Made by a program: the position numbers and the translations under genes. A stretch of 64,000 nt of DNA from Algimonas arctica (GTDB taxonomy: Bacteria; Pseudomonadota; Alphaproteobacteria; Caulobacterales; Maricaulaceae). Below, piece by piece: positions 9,552-18,707 of this stretch. Numbering within the stretch: the first letter of the stretch is position 1; the number at the start of each line of letters is the position of its first letter. The notes beneath the pieces were generated by a model. That model made no database searches and was not told the origin of the DNA. It saw nothing but the letters and a program-made list of their open reading frames with translations. The stretch covers positions 62,001-126,000 of the forward strand of contig NZ_BMZH01000003.1 in NCBI RefSeq assembly GCF_014652695.1, written 5' to 3'.

Positions 9552-9580
9552 AGCCCGCCTCAAGGAGGCGGGCTTTTTTA
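9552..9580. terminator. Bidirectional intrinsic terminator
   Basis: A perfect nine-pair stem (GCCCGCCTC / GAGGCGGGC, three-base loop) is flanked by an A-run on the left and a T-run on the right. It separates the AGCS gene (+) from the convergent secreted repeat protein (-) and can serve both. Confidence 0.9.
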
Positions 9581-9615
9581 TGCGTGAGTCATATAAAAAT
9601 GAGCGACAAAGAAAC

Positions 9616-10911
9616 CTAGCGGCGTAAGCGGCTCGGCTCATGACGACTTTCATATCGCAGGACTTGTCGAGTTCGCGGATCAATATGCGCCGGGTCAACA
9701 TAGGCCGGACCGGAGTATGTGCGATCCGGATAAGCGGACGAAACTGTCGTACTGCCCTGCCCTGAATAGGTCACACCTTGCGTCGTGGACGTGCTCTGAT
9801 AGCGCGACGTATAAGCAGGTTGCGACTGGGTAAGCGTCCCTTGATACGGAGATTTCGGGGTCGGATGAGTATAGCGCGTTGTGGTACCTGACGAATAGGC
9901 CGTTGTCGCGGCAAGAGCCTGACTATGTCCGCCAGAGCTTAAATGGGAATTCCCATAGCCTATTGGCTGCTGCGTCACATATGTTTGACTTGAGTGCCCG
10001 ATCGGTTGGGCATGCAGGCTGGATTGGCGGTGAACCGTATGTTGCGTATTCGGTTTGCATACGATGCGCCGCCACTCATAGCGCGCTTCTGAGACCAACT
10101 TTCGTCCCTGAGCATGGCCATATTCCGCTGGGACATTGATGGTCGCCGTACCGCCAGGGTGAACCAATTTTTCAACATGGAGATCCCGATATTCGCCCGG
10201 CACAGGAATTTTCTGGACCCCACCCGGATCGGTTACGACCTGTTTGACAATCGATTGATATTGCGCTGGCACAGGCGTGCGGTGGACTTGTCCTGAATGG
10301 CTTAAAACTTGTCGCGTGACGGCGACGCTTTCGCCCGGTTCTTCGACCAGACACCAAATTTCACACACACTGCCACAGCGCTCTCCGCCTGACTGTCCAT
10401 ATTGGGTCGTCGAGCTATAACCGCGTCCGCCAACACCCGCATCCGCCGTCGAATGGATTTTATACCCTTGCGCGCGAAGTTTGGTGGGGTTGCCGCGTTT
10501 CCAGACCAGACGCGGACGCCCCGTGTGCAGAGTTTCCGTCACAGTCTGAAAGCTTGGCTCACTAACCGAGAGCTTATCGAAACCCGGACGGGTCAAAACC
10601 TGTTCCGTGACGGTCGCGTAAGTTGGTTGACGGACGACGTAGCGAACGCTTGGTTCTTTCACCAGCACACGTTCCGTCGTCGCTTGTAATTGCGGTTGCT
10701 GCACAAGTACGCGTTGATGCGCCTCGCGGGTTAAAACACGTTGTGTCGTCGTTTCATATTGTGCTGGAATTTCGACACGCCCGTAACATTCACCCGCCAC
10801 CGGGTTCGGCGGTAACAGGTCCGGAACATAAGACGGTGAGGTCGGACCAGCGAGCGCTGGGCCAGCAATCATCAAGATTGACGCCCCCAATAAGACGCTA
10901 CGGTAGGTCAT
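9616..10911 (-). CDS. Secreted protein with VPAxY-type repeats, function unknown
   Basis: A 431-residue exported protein with a cleavable signal ending in ALAG. The N-terminal half repeats a unit of roughly 20-25 residues: an Ile/Val-Pro-Ala-x-Tyr motif followed by Val-rich strands (VEIPAQYETTTQRVL, TPVPAQYQSIVKQVV, IPVPGEYRDLHVEKL, INVPAEYGHAQGRKL). A motif ARYEWRRIVC ends the repeat part; similar EWRxxxC segments occur in exported marine-bacterial proteins. The C-terminal third is low-complexity Ser/Thr/Tyr/Gln. Start 10911 is set by GGAGGG upstream. I do not recognise a function; a cell-envelope structural role is inference. Confidence 0.8.
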   Translation of the reverse strand: MTYRSVLLGASILMIAGPALAGPTSPSYVPDLLPPNPVAGECYGRVEIPAQYETTTQRVLTREAHQRVLVQQPQLQATTERVLVKEPSVRYVVRQPTYATVTEQVLTRPGFDKLSVSEPSFQTVTETLHTGRPRLVWKRGNPTKLRAQGYKIHSTADAGVGGRGYSSTTQYGQSGGERCGSVCEIWCLVEEPGESVAVTRQVLSHSGQVHRTPVPAQYQSIVKQVVTDPGGVQKIPVPGEYRDLHVEKLVHPGGTATINVPAEYGHAQGRKLVSEARYEWRRIVCKPNTQHTVHRQSSLHAQPIGHSSQTYVTQQPIGYGNSHLSSGGHSQALAATTAYSSGTTTRYTHPTPKSPYQGTLTQSQPAYTSRYQSTSTTQGVTYSGQGSTTVSSAYPDRTYSGPAYVDPAHIDPRTRQVLRYESRHEPSRLRR

Positions 10912-10995
10912 TTTGACCCTCCACAAATTTAAACTGAGTATTCACTATAACACCCTGCCGCGTCTAGCCCCAACGTGAGGTGAACAAACACACGC

Positions 10996-11325
10996 TCATT
11001 TTCGGAAAATACGGACAATTATCGCCGTAATACCGGCGCCTGCGCCATTGGCTATGGCGTCATACACGGACATCATCCGCCCCTGCGCGCCCAGTCCTTG
11101 CGCAATTTCGATCCCAATGCCGAAGGCGATGGCGATAATCACAACATAGACGAGGCGAATTTTCGGCCACCCGAGCGCTGTGAATAAGGTGAGACTGCCA
11201 TAGGCCACGGCATGCTGAACCTTATCCGCATAAAGCGGACCGGGCATGCCGCTGGAGGGCTGTAAGGATAGATATAGAATGGCCGCAGCGAATAAGACCG
11301 CCGATAGCTTAAAGAAAAGTCTCAT
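10996..11325 (-). CDS. VanZ-like family membrane protein
   Basis: A 109-residue protein with about four hydrophobic segments and the VanZ-like pattern: LYLSLQPSSGMPG, DKVQHAVAYGSLTLF, and IEIAQGLGAQGRMMSVYDAIANGAGA. VanZ domains occur in small membrane proteins, some linked to glycopeptide resistance; the role here is unknown. No clear ribosome site, and no operon partner in close range. Confidence 0.85.
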   Translation of the reverse strand: MRLFFKLSAVLFAAAILYLSLQPSSGMPGPLYADKVQHAVAYGSLTLFTALGWPKIRLVYVVIIAIAFGIGIEIAQGLGAQGRMMSVYDAIANGAGAGITAIIVRIFRK

Positions 11326-11510
11326 AGGATTTTGGGGCTCAATGGGCGCAGGCCACGATCAGATGCAATGGCGATGCGCTGCACGTATGTCCACTCCTCT
11401 TAATTACTCATGTCGCTACCTCAGGGTTAATGCGTGGTAAACGCGGCCTGATTATGGCAAGATAATTTTAAATTCGGCATAATGCCCCAGAATATTTGAC
11501 GAGGTTATTC

Positions 11511-11783
11511 ATGAAGTGTCTTGATCCCAAAGATGTTGCGCAGAACCTGCCCGGTTGGACTGGCGGCGATGATTTTATCACTAAAGTTTTCAAGTTCGGC
11601 GATTTCGCTGAGGCCTTCGGATTCATGACTCGCATTGCCATTATCGCCGACAAAATGGATCATCATCCGGAATGGTTTAATGTCTATAATCGTGTCGATG
11701 TAACCCTGACCACACATGATGCCGGCGGCGTGACCCAAAAAGATGTGACCCTCGCTGAAGCGATGGAAACAGCCGCGACCTAG
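11511..11783 (+). CDS. phhB: Pterin-4-alpha-carbinolamine dehydratase
   Basis: A 90-residue enzyme that dehydrates 4a-hydroxytetrahydropterin, recycling the cofactor of aromatic amino acid hydroxylases. It shows the family core: [17 protein letters not shown], the [21 protein letters not shown] stretch with the paired His and the THD motif, and [15 protein letters not shown]. The ATG at 11511 has GAGG just upstream; an in-frame TTG at 11496 is less likely. No pterin-dependent hydroxylase lies next to it here. Confidence 0.92.
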   Translation: MKCLDPKDVAQNLPGWTGGDDFITKVFKFGDFAEAFGFMTRIAIIADKMDHHPEWFNVYNRVDVTLTTHDAGGVTQKDVTLAEAMETAAT

Positions 11784-11847
11784 ACTTCTGCGAAACTCTG
11801 TTTCACACATATTTTTCAGACACTCTTCACCCAAGGCAAGGTTGACC

Positions 11848-13725
11848 ATGTCCAGATTTTTTCGTCTCTCCGCGACAACCGCACTCTGCTCACTAGCCCC
11901 ACTGGCCGCGTTCGGCCAAATCGCTACGACTACACTGGCGCAATATTTCACCTGCCCCGGCAATCAAGTCAGCCTAGTTAATGGGCAAACACAATGCGCC
12001 TTATCAGATAGTCTTGAGCGCTTGATCATTGATTTTGAAGCCAACGCACTGATCAACAATCCAATTTCGGCAGGCGAAAAAGGGGACCGGGCTGCGTTGC
12101 GGCGTCTCCCGGATGCCTCCGAGGCCGCGCGCACGACGTCAATCCATCGGATTGAAGCGCTTGATCGCCGCCATACGGCCCTGCGCCGGTCACCAGAATT
12201 CTCCGGACTGAATGAAGCCCAACGGTTGAATTATGAAATGATGGGGTTCTTGCTCGATCAACGCAAACGCCTTCTACCCTTTGATGAATCGCGCATGCCA
12301 TTTGTCAACGACTCCGGCTTTTTTACCGAGATGAGCTATGTCTCGCGCCAGACGCGATTTGAACGGCCTGAGGATTATGAAGCCTATGCCGCGCGCCTCA
12401 CGCAATTACCGCGTAGCTTTGCCCAGCACCGGGCGAATATGCGCCGTGGCATAGAAGAGGATTTTACCGCGAGCGACGCGATCTTACCCGGCGTCATCGA
12501 CGCGGTGCGCGGTTTGGCCGATGGCACGGCTGCAGATCACCCGCTTTATGCGCCGTTCGTCACCATGAACGACAGCATTTCAGACAAGGAACAAATGCGA
12601 TTGAAAGGGCTCGGGTTGGCCGCAATCAACACATCGGTGCTGCCAGCTTATTCAGCGCTGTTGGAATTTTTTGAAACTGAATATGCTCCGGCGGCCCGTA
12701 CTGACGTGGGGATTGGCGCGACCGAAGAAGGCCGAAATTATTACCGCGCTTTGGTTCGCAATTTCACCACCTTGGATTTGACCCCGGATGAGGTTCACGA
12801 CATGGGCCTTCGCGAAGTCGCCCGTATTCGCAGCGAAATGGATGCTGTGATCGAAACATCCGGGTTTGAAGGTGGCTTTGCAGAGTTCCTCGATTTTCTT
12901 CGGACCGACCCGCAATTTTACGCCAAAACCGAGGCGGAACTGATGCATTACGCGGCTTGGCTGGCCAAACGCATCGACGGCAAAATGCCTGAGTTTTTCG
13001 GCAAGCTTCCACGCCTATCCTACGGCGTGATGAAAGTGCCGGACGAAATGGCCAAAAACTATACGACCGGACGCTATTGGGGCGGATCGCCCGAAGCCGG
13101 GCGCGCCGGTTTTTATGTCGTCAATACGTATGACCTACCGCAACGCCCGCTTTATAATCTTCCGGCCCTGACGGCTCATGAAGGGGTTCCCGGGCACCAT
13201 CATCAAATCGCCTTGGCGCAAGAGTTGGAAGGCATCCCCGATTTTCGTAAGTCGCTGTATGCGACAGCGTTCGGCGAAGGGTGGGGTCTCTATTCCGAGA
13301 AACTGGCCGCAGAAATGGGGCTTTACGAGACACCCTATGAGAAATTTGGCCAGCTGACTTATGAAATGTGGCGCGCCTGCCGATTAGTGGTTGATACGGG
13401 CATGCATTGGAAAGGCTGGACCCGAGATCAGGCCGAAGCCTGTTTTTTGGAAAACTCTGCCCTCTCCCGCAGCAATATCCGCACCGAGGTTGATCGCTAT
13501 ATTAGCTGGCCGGGGCAGGCGCTGGCTTATAAAATTGGTGAAATGAAGATCCTTGAGTTACGCAAGCGCGCTGAGGACGGTCTGGGCGATGACTTTGATA
13601 TTCGTCACTTCCATGACGCGGTATTGGAGAATGGCAGCGTCCCGCTGTCCATTCTTGAGCGTCAGATCGATCGCTACATTGCGCGCGCAAAACGCGAGGC
13701 GGTCAAAGCCCGCAGCGCGGACTAA
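11848..13725 (+). CDS. DUF885 family exported metallopeptidase-like protein
   Basis: A 625-residue protein with a signal peptide (cleavage after AAFGQ or nearby). The C-terminal half has the DUF885 zinc-type motif HEGVPGHHHQIALAQE near residue 444 followed by FGEGWGLYSEKLAAEMG, resembling an HExxH-like site with downstream Glu. Family members are thought to be membrane or periplasmic peptidases. ATG 11848 is chosen over TTG 11842, six bases earlier. A terminator follows at 13761. Confidence 0.88.
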   Translation: MSRFFRLSATTALCSLAPLAAFGQIATTTLAQYFTCPGNQVSLVNGQTQCALSDSLERLIIDFEANALINNPISAGEKGDRAALRRLPDASEAARTTSIHRIEALDRRHTALRRSPEFSGLNEAQRLNYEMMGFLLDQRKRLLPFDESRMPFVNDSGFFTEMSYVSRQTRFERPEDYEAYAARLTQLPRSFAQHRANMRRGIEEDFTASDAILPGVIDAVRGLADGTAADHPLYAPFVTMNDSISDKEQMRLKGLGLAAINTSVLPAYSALLEFFETEYAPAARTDVGIGATEEGRNYYRALVRNFTTLDLTPDEVHDMGLREVARIRSEMDAVIETSGFEGGFAEFLDFLRTDPQFYAKTEAELMHYAAWLAKRIDGKMPEFFGKLPRLSYGVMKVPDEMAKNYTTGRYWGGSPEAGRAGFYVVNTYDLPQRPLYNLPALTAHEGVPGHHHQIALAQELEGIPDFRKSLYATAFGEGWGLYSEKLAAEMGLYETPYEKFGQLTYEMWRACRLVVDTGMHWKGWTRDQAEACFLENSALSRSNIRTEVDRYISWPGQALAYKIGEMKILELRKRAEDGLGDDFDIRHFHDAVLENGSVPLSILERQIDRYIARAKREAVKARSAD

Positions 13726-13760
13726 GCCTAGCGCTCAGGCGCTCCCCTATCCCGCATATA

Positions 13761-13790
13761 AAAAGCCCCCCGGTGATCGGGGGGCTTTTT
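13761..13790. terminator. Bidirectional intrinsic terminator
   Basis: An AAGCCCCCCG / CGGGGGGCTT type stem with a short GTGAT loop is flanked by A-rich and T-rich runs. It lies between the convergent DUF885 gene and the first barrel lipoprotein gene. Confidence 0.88.
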
Positions 13791-13836
13791 TATTCATTTA
13801 GGATTGAACCCCGACACTGCGGAGCTCTCTGTGAAG

Positions 13837-14685
13837 CTAGAAACGGTAACGACCGCGAAGCATCAAAGGCACTGAGAGATGTGCTTCACTATCGTTCAAG
13901 TCTTGGAATGGACCCGGGCCGAATGTTGTGTTGTTTGTCTCTGGCGCGCCCGTGTAGCGAAGACCGGTTTCAATACCGATTGTGCTGTAACGTGTCAGAG
14001 GTGTTTCGATACCGACGAGACCGGCAGCCGATGGGACCCAACCGGAGTCGCTGAATGCGAGACGGCCTGTGCCAATGTTAACGCCGCCAAGTTGGGCGTT
14101 TTCCATGAACACGGCGTCCTGATAGGCTGCGCCAACGCGACCTTCAACATAGGGACGAACCGAACGTACGAGCGGGGCGGATTTCGGGTTAAAGTATTTA
14201 CGAAGGCCAAGTTCAAGACCCGTCGATTTACGATCAGACATAGAGCCAGTGAAAGCGGCGCCGCCAACTGTTCCGAAGTTAAGGTTCCCGGCACTGTCAG
14301 CCTCATCAATGAAGCCTGTCGCTGAGACCTTTGTGTTCGGAGACAAGGCGTAGGATGCGCCAAGTTCATACCGAATACCGGTGTCATAAGCTTCTTCATA
14401 GCTGACGTTGCGAACGTTCGTTCCAGGGAAAGTCCCTTTGTCACCTGTGACAACGTCACCACCAACATGGAAGGATGCGCCAACGCCGCCCTCAATGTTC
14501 AAACGTGACAGACAGTTGCCATTGGCCAAAACAGCGTGCGAGGGCGAACATTTCGACCCTGTTGACGCATAACCCGTGCCGTAGCTTGGAGCATTATAGC
14601 CCTGGTGAGCGCCATGCCCCCCCAACCCTAAGAAAGAGCACCCCGAAAGTGAAATAGCGGCGGCCCCAAGAAGCAGTTTGCGCAT
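13837..14685 (-). CDS. Lipobox-carrying outer-membrane beta-barrel family protein (paralog 1)
   Basis: A 282-residue member of a family with at least five full copies here. It starts MRKLLLGAAAISLSGCS (lipobox LSGC), then a short Gly/Tyr-rich linker with a Cys pair (GSKCSPSHAVLANGNC), then alternating beta-strand sequence ending VPLMLRGRYRF with a C-terminal Phe, as in outer-membrane barrels. Shared core motifs: VSYEEAYDTGIRYELGASY, LSPNTKVSATGF, LGLRKYF and RPYVEGRVGAAY. ATG 14685 has AGGG at proper spacing; ATG 14694 is possible. Function unknown. Confidence 0.82.
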   Translation of the reverse strand: MRKLLLGAAAISLSGCSFLGLGGHGAHQGYNAPSYGTGYASTGSKCSPSHAVLANGNCLSRLNIEGGVGASFHVGGDVVTGDKGTFPGTNVRNVSYEEAYDTGIRYELGASYALSPNTKVSATGFIDEADSAGNLNFGTVGGAAFTGSMSDRKSTGLELGLRKYFNPKSAPLVRSVRPYVEGRVGAAYQDAVFMENAQLGGVNIGTGRLAFSDSGWVPSAAGLVGIETPLTRYSTIGIETGLRYTGAPETNNTTFGPGPFQDLNDSEAHLSVPLMLRGRYRF

Positions 14686-14832
14686 AGTCTTCATCCCTGA
14701 TTCGCAGTCCCGGAACGGCACTATGCCGGGGGACCGTAGTTTCACGGGGAAGGCCTTGCAACGGGTATGCCAGACTGTGCCGGAATGAATCAGATTTTTT
14801 GATTTTTTTCATGAGCGTGCATTTTTCGGCAT

Positions 14833-14866
14833 AAAAAAAGCTCGGAGCGATAAAACACTCCGGGCT
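14833..14866 (-). terminator. Intrinsic terminator of barrel paralog 2
   Basis: Read on the minus strand, AGCCCGGAG and CTCCGAGCT form a stem (one G-T pair) with a ten-base loop, followed by seven T. It lies just past the stop of the 14889 gene. Confidence 0.8.
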
Positions 14867-14888
14867 AAATTACTGATATATATATTTT

Positions 14889-16205
14889 TTAGAAGGATAA
14901 CCGTCCGCGTAATGTGAGCGGGATCGAAATACGATCTTCGGACGGCGCAGCGGAATTCATATCATCACGCCAGCGAATCCCAGATTCCACACCCACTGCA
15001 GCCCGGGGGCTGAGTGCCAGTTCGGCACCAAGCGTCGCGGACGCTGTCGGGTTCCAACCACTGCGAATGAACTCACGTTCCCCATAATAGGTGCCGTCAT
15101 CGCTATAAGTTTGCGTGAACTGAACATCGCCATTATGGACAAAACCCGCGGTTGCACCCACATAAGGACGCACGCCCTGCGGGGCCCCGACATAGTGACG
15201 CAAGCCAGCCTCTAAGGTCGTTGTTTCCAAATCGGTGAAGGTGCCGTCAAGACCACGCGGCGTCGTTCCCGCCGTCGGTGTGAAGGTTGTTCCGGCCCAG
15301 GTTCCGGGTTGAACCGTCGTATAATCATTGACTGTCTTACCTTCTGCAACACCGTGCGCGAGCGAACCCAGCAAGGTTGTGTTCGGCGAAAGGTCATACG
15401 TTAGCGCGGCCCCGATTGTCTTGGCCCCTCCAAACGCATCATCATAAGCGATTGGGTCAATCGCCCCAACGCGCGTATCGATTGAAAAATCTCCATCCGG
15501 AGGACCGAAGGATTTCTTTGTAAACAGATTGCCTGAGGCTTCAAATTCAGTTCCGCCAAACAGTTCGAGCCCAAAAGGCATCGTGCCGCCGCCGCTATAG
15601 CCACTGTTTCCTTGCACACCACAGCATGCTGAGCCGCGCATTTGTGGAACGGGGTAGGGTTGGGCCACATAAAGAGGCGCGCCGACAACTGTTTGCACTT
15701 CCGCTGTTTGACCGTATTGGCCAGACGCCGCATATTGTGACGCTGCATATTGTGTGGGAGCCGCCGCGCCATACGGCGCAGAGGCGCCAAGAGTTGTCGC
15801 CCCCCCCGCCTGATAGCCGCCCGCGGCGTAACCGTAACCCGCTTGAGCGACTTGCGTGGCCCCGCCATATCCTTGCGCGGCAAAACTTTGTCCGCCACCA
15901 TACTGATAGCCGTTAGCATCCGTGCCGTATCCCGCACCATATCCAGCCGCAGCCTGTTGCATACCGTATCCATTACCATACCCAGCAGCCGACCGTTGGA
16001 TGCCGTATGACCCGCCTGCGCATCCTGCGCTTTGGGCATAACCATAATGCTGTTGATATCCGGTTTGTTGATAACCCGCGTGTTGGTAGCCAACACCGGC
16101 CGGGTTACACCCAGCCGTGTTATACATATGTTGACCGCTACCGCCGCCAAGCCACGAACATCCGGAAATTGCCGCTGCCGAGAGTGCAAGAATTGCTAGC
16201 CGCAT
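14889..16205 (-). CDS. Lipobox-carrying beta-barrel protein with long Tyr/Gly/Gln linker (paralog 2)
   Basis: A 438-residue paralog. The lipobox is ISGC (MRLAILALSAAAISGCS). Residues about 25-190 form a low-complexity, prion-like linker of GYG, YQQ, QYAAS and AGYG units with several Cys. The C-terminal ~230 residues are the shared barrel: DPIAYDDAFGGAKTIGAALTY, LSPNTTLLGSLAHG, AGLRHYVG, RPYVGATAGF and the end RISIPLTLRGRLSF. AAGGAGGTC precedes the ATG. The linker may expose or tether; no function is known. Confidence 0.82.
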   Translation of the reverse strand: MRLAILALSAAAISGCSWLGGGSGQHMYNTAGCNPAGVGYQHAGYQQTGYQQHYGYAQSAGCAGGSYGIQRSAAGYGNGYGMQQAAAGYGAGYGTDANGYQYGGGQSFAAQGYGGATQVAQAGYGYAAGGYQAGGATTLGASAPYGAAAPTQYAASQYAASGQYGQTAEVQTVVGAPLYVAQPYPVPQMRGSACCGVQGNSGYSGGGTMPFGLELFGGTEFEASGNLFTKKSFGPPDGDFSIDTRVGAIDPIAYDDAFGGAKTIGAALTYDLSPNTTLLGSLAHGVAEGKTVNDYTTVQPGTWAGTTFTPTAGTTPRGLDGTFTDLETTTLEAGLRHYVGAPQGVRPYVGATAGFVHNGDVQFTQTYSDDGTYYGEREFIRSGWNPTASATLGAELALSPRAAVGVESGIRWRDDMNSAAPSEDRISIPLTLRGRLSF

Positions 16206-16354
16206 GAGCCGACCTCCTTCGGATTAAAGCCCGGAGGAAAAGAGTCCGGGAGAATATCTATCTCCCTGAGTTAACCCTCTTATACTTAATAAAACGTATT
16301 CAAACTCCCAACAAACCCTTAACTTAGCGAGGTTTTTGGATCACGACTTATCAA

Positions 16355-17683
16355 TTAGAAATTAAAGCTGCCGCGCAAGGTCAAGGGAACCGTGATGTTC
16401 GTGTCGCCCTTATTTCCGTTGGAATAATCGCGGGCGCCTTCAACGCGAAGACCGGTTTCAAAAGCCAAAGCCGTCTTCGACGTGACCTGCCATTCAACAC
16501 CTGCTTTTAGGCTGCCGGACGGCACCCACTGCGAATCGTAAAGGTTCACTGTGCGTGTCGGGGCTGTCGCCGGGTCGTTATCGAGGTCATATCCCGCGAC
16601 ATCCAAATCGTAATATTCGGTCTCTTCGTCTCCATAGACAGACGCATAGGAAAGCTGCCGCTGATCGATGGTGAAGGACACATCATTGTAGCGCGAAGCC
16701 CCGGCAGACGCGCTAACGAAAGGCGTCACTGTCCGACCTGTGCTTTGTCCTGCAACTGGGTCGAAATAGAAACGGCCCCCTGCTTCCAGGTCGATCCGTT
16801 CCATATCTGAGAAGTCATAAGAATAATCTGTAATCGTGTGGCCAACATCAAACGCCGTGGCGACGGTCGTCCCAACCAGCACATTACTTTCATACGTTTC
16901 CACAGTCGTTTCTTGGAAAATCGTCCCTTCAATAGACGCCGCCCCGCCGCTGGTTCCTTCGGAGCGCGTATAACCCGCCCGCGCAAACACCGTTGCTTTA
17001 TCACTTAAAATGAATTCACCGCCCGCGCCGATCGACGCTGGACTCAGCCACGCGTCATCGAAGGAGACAGATGGCATCGAAATTTCGTCATATTGGTTCG
17101 GGTTTCCGGGCAACCGGGAATTTGCATACCAGAGCTGCCGCGTGATCGCGCCACCAACAACTGAGCCCGAGACAGAACTTTCGTTGTAATCGGCCGGATT
17201 ATAGCCTGTGATTGGCGAAATTACGATTTTATCATAATCAATCAAGTCACCCGACACGCTCTGCTCAACACCCAGATCGAGAGTGCCGCGGAACCGAGGT
17301 CGACGCGTCTTCGCTTTCGTCTGGCCCTGATGCAAATCAGTATATGTGTTCCCAGACGCATGACTCCCGTATTCACCCGTCGTATATTGTGCCTGTCCAA
17401 ATTGCGGTTGCTGAGGAAATCCTCCCGCATATTGATTTGATCCGCTGCTCTGCTGTCCAAAAGGCGCAGCCTGTGATCCGACCACTTTGACTTGTGACGG
17501 GTGACACCCCTGCGGGATTGGCGATTGGTTATTTTGAATATGGCAGCGTGTTGCGGCTGCTTGGTCGTCATAATGACCTTGAGACGGGGCTTTGAAGAAC
17601 CCACCCAGCGGACTTCCCTGCCCCCCGACATAGGAGCATCCAGAGATCAATGCCGCCGATAGTGCTAGTCCTGCAAGACGCAT
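16355..17683 (-). CDS. Lipobox-carrying beta-barrel protein (paralog 3)
   Basis: A 442-residue paralog with lipobox ISGC (MRLAGLALSAALISGCS), nearly the same signal as paralog 2. A Gln/Ser/Gly-rich linker spans about residues 25-125 and contains a C-x(n)-C pair (RCHIQNNQSPIPQGCHPS). The barrel follows: MPSVSFDDAWLSPASIGAG, FILSDKATVFARAGYTRSEG, LEAGGRFYFDP, TPFVSASAGASRYNDVSF and the end ITVPLTLRGSFNF. A GGGGGAC site precedes the ATG. It is the first of three tandem minus-strand copies. Confidence 0.82.
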   Translation of the reverse strand: MRLAGLALSAALISGCSYVGGQGSPLGGFFKAPSQGHYDDQAAATRCHIQNNQSPIPQGCHPSQVKVVGSQAAPFGQQSSGSNQYAGGFPQQPQFGQAQYTTGEYGSHASGNTYTDLHQGQTKAKTRRPRFRGTLDLGVEQSVSGDLIDYDKIVISPITGYNPADYNESSVSGSVVGGAITRQLWYANSRLPGNPNQYDEISMPSVSFDDAWLSPASIGAGGEFILSDKATVFARAGYTRSEGTSGGAASIEGTIFQETTVETYESNVLVGTTVATAFDVGHTITDYSYDFSDMERIDLEAGGRFYFDPVAGQSTGRTVTPFVSASAGASRYNDVSFTIDQRQLSYASVYGDEETEYYDLDVAGYDLDNDPATAPTRTVNLYDSQWVPSGSLKAGVEWQVTSKTALAFETGLRVEGARDYSNGNKGDTNITVPLTLRGSFNF

Positions 17684-17807
17684 AACGTCCCCCGCCTAAA
17701 CGCAAAAAAGAAGCGGACAGAACCCGCATGGTTAATAGCTATTGGCGGTTTTTGCTTAACAAGCGGTTTAATCGACGGTGATTTACCGTTTAAGATATTT
17801 AGCACAC

Positions 17808-18707
17808 ATGTCCGATTGTGATTTCGACGGCTTGACGCGGGGAGGGTCACACGGGCATCGGCCCTATGTGGCCCGTATCCTTCTTATCTCGTCTTTCACG
17901 GCGACCAGTCATGTCGGCTCTGTCGTCAGCGCCTTTGTGCTGCGCCGCATGGGTATTGACGTCACAGTTTTACCGACAACCCTATTCGGACGGCATCCCG
18001 GGTGGGGCGTTCCGGGCGGCGATATTGTCCCGACAGACAAGCTCACAGGCATGTGGGAGGCCGTTCAGGCGCAATCGCAACCGTTCGACGCCGTCATGAC
18101 AGGCTATATGGGCGAAGTTGGACATATTGATCTGGCCACGACCATCATTGATACGCTCCGACCCAATACAGTGCTTGTTGACCCCGTCATGGGCGATGGC
18201 AGTCGCGCCGATGGGGGGTTGTATATTAGCCAAGACCGCGCTGAGGCAATTTGTGACCACCTGATCCCGCGCGCTCACATTGCGACACCGAACCTCTGGG
18301 AATGGCGCTATATCACCGGCAATCTTGGCGAACCGCCTGAGACCCTGCCGCGGCCCTTGGTCGGCGTGAAAGAAACGCTCGTGACATCTGTGACGGATGG
18401 GGACCGGATTGGAGCCCTATTATTTGAAAATGGGCTAACCCACCGGATCATGCATGAGCGTTATGCCGGCGTACCCAATGGCGGCGGTGACACGCTTGCC
18501 GCGGCATATTTAGGCCAAAGACTGCGCGGCGACGACTCGTGTGCGGCGCTGGTTCATTCCGTGTCGGCTGTATTTGCGATTATGGGCGCTGCAATCCACG
18601 GAGACGACGCGGCCGTTGACGCTGGCGAACTTCCCGTCATTCGCGCGCAGAGATTTCTTGATGCCGATGGCGGTGCCCCGGAATTAACCGTAGAGACCCG
18701 CTCATGA
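17808..18707 (+). CDS. pdxY: Pyridoxal kinase (PdxY-like)
   Basis: A 299-residue ribokinase-fold enzyme that phosphorylates pyridoxal in vitamin B6 salvage. It shows the PdxY/PdxK layout: LLISSFTATSHVGSVVSAFVL near the front, TGYMGEVGHID, VLVDPVMGDG around the middle, PNLWEW, and the anion-hole/catalytic motif PNGGGDTLAAAYLG with the catalytic Asp. ATG 17808 is chosen; the frame is open to 17778. The stop overlaps the esterase gene (ATGA), suggesting an operon. Confidence 0.88.
   Translation: MSDCDFDGLTRGGSHGHRPYVARILLISSFTATSHVGSVVSAFVLRRMGIDVTVLPTTLFGRHPGWGVPGGDIVPTDKLTGMWEAVQAQSQPFDAVMTGYMGEVGHIDLATTIIDTLRPNTVLVDPVMGDGSRADGGLYISQDRAEAICDHLIPRAHIATPNLWEWRYITGNLGEPPETLPRPLVGVKETLVTSVTDGDRIGALLFENGLTHRIMHERYAGVPNGGGDTLAAAYLGQRLRGDDSCAALVHSVSAVFAIMGAAIHGDDAAVDAGELPVIRAQRFLDADGGAPELTVETRS

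Noticed and set aside
15401-16189. 262-residue open frame on the minus strand inside barrel paralog 2
   Set aside because: It is a frame-shifted shadow kept open by the repetitive codons of the Tyr/Gly/Gln linker; no family features.
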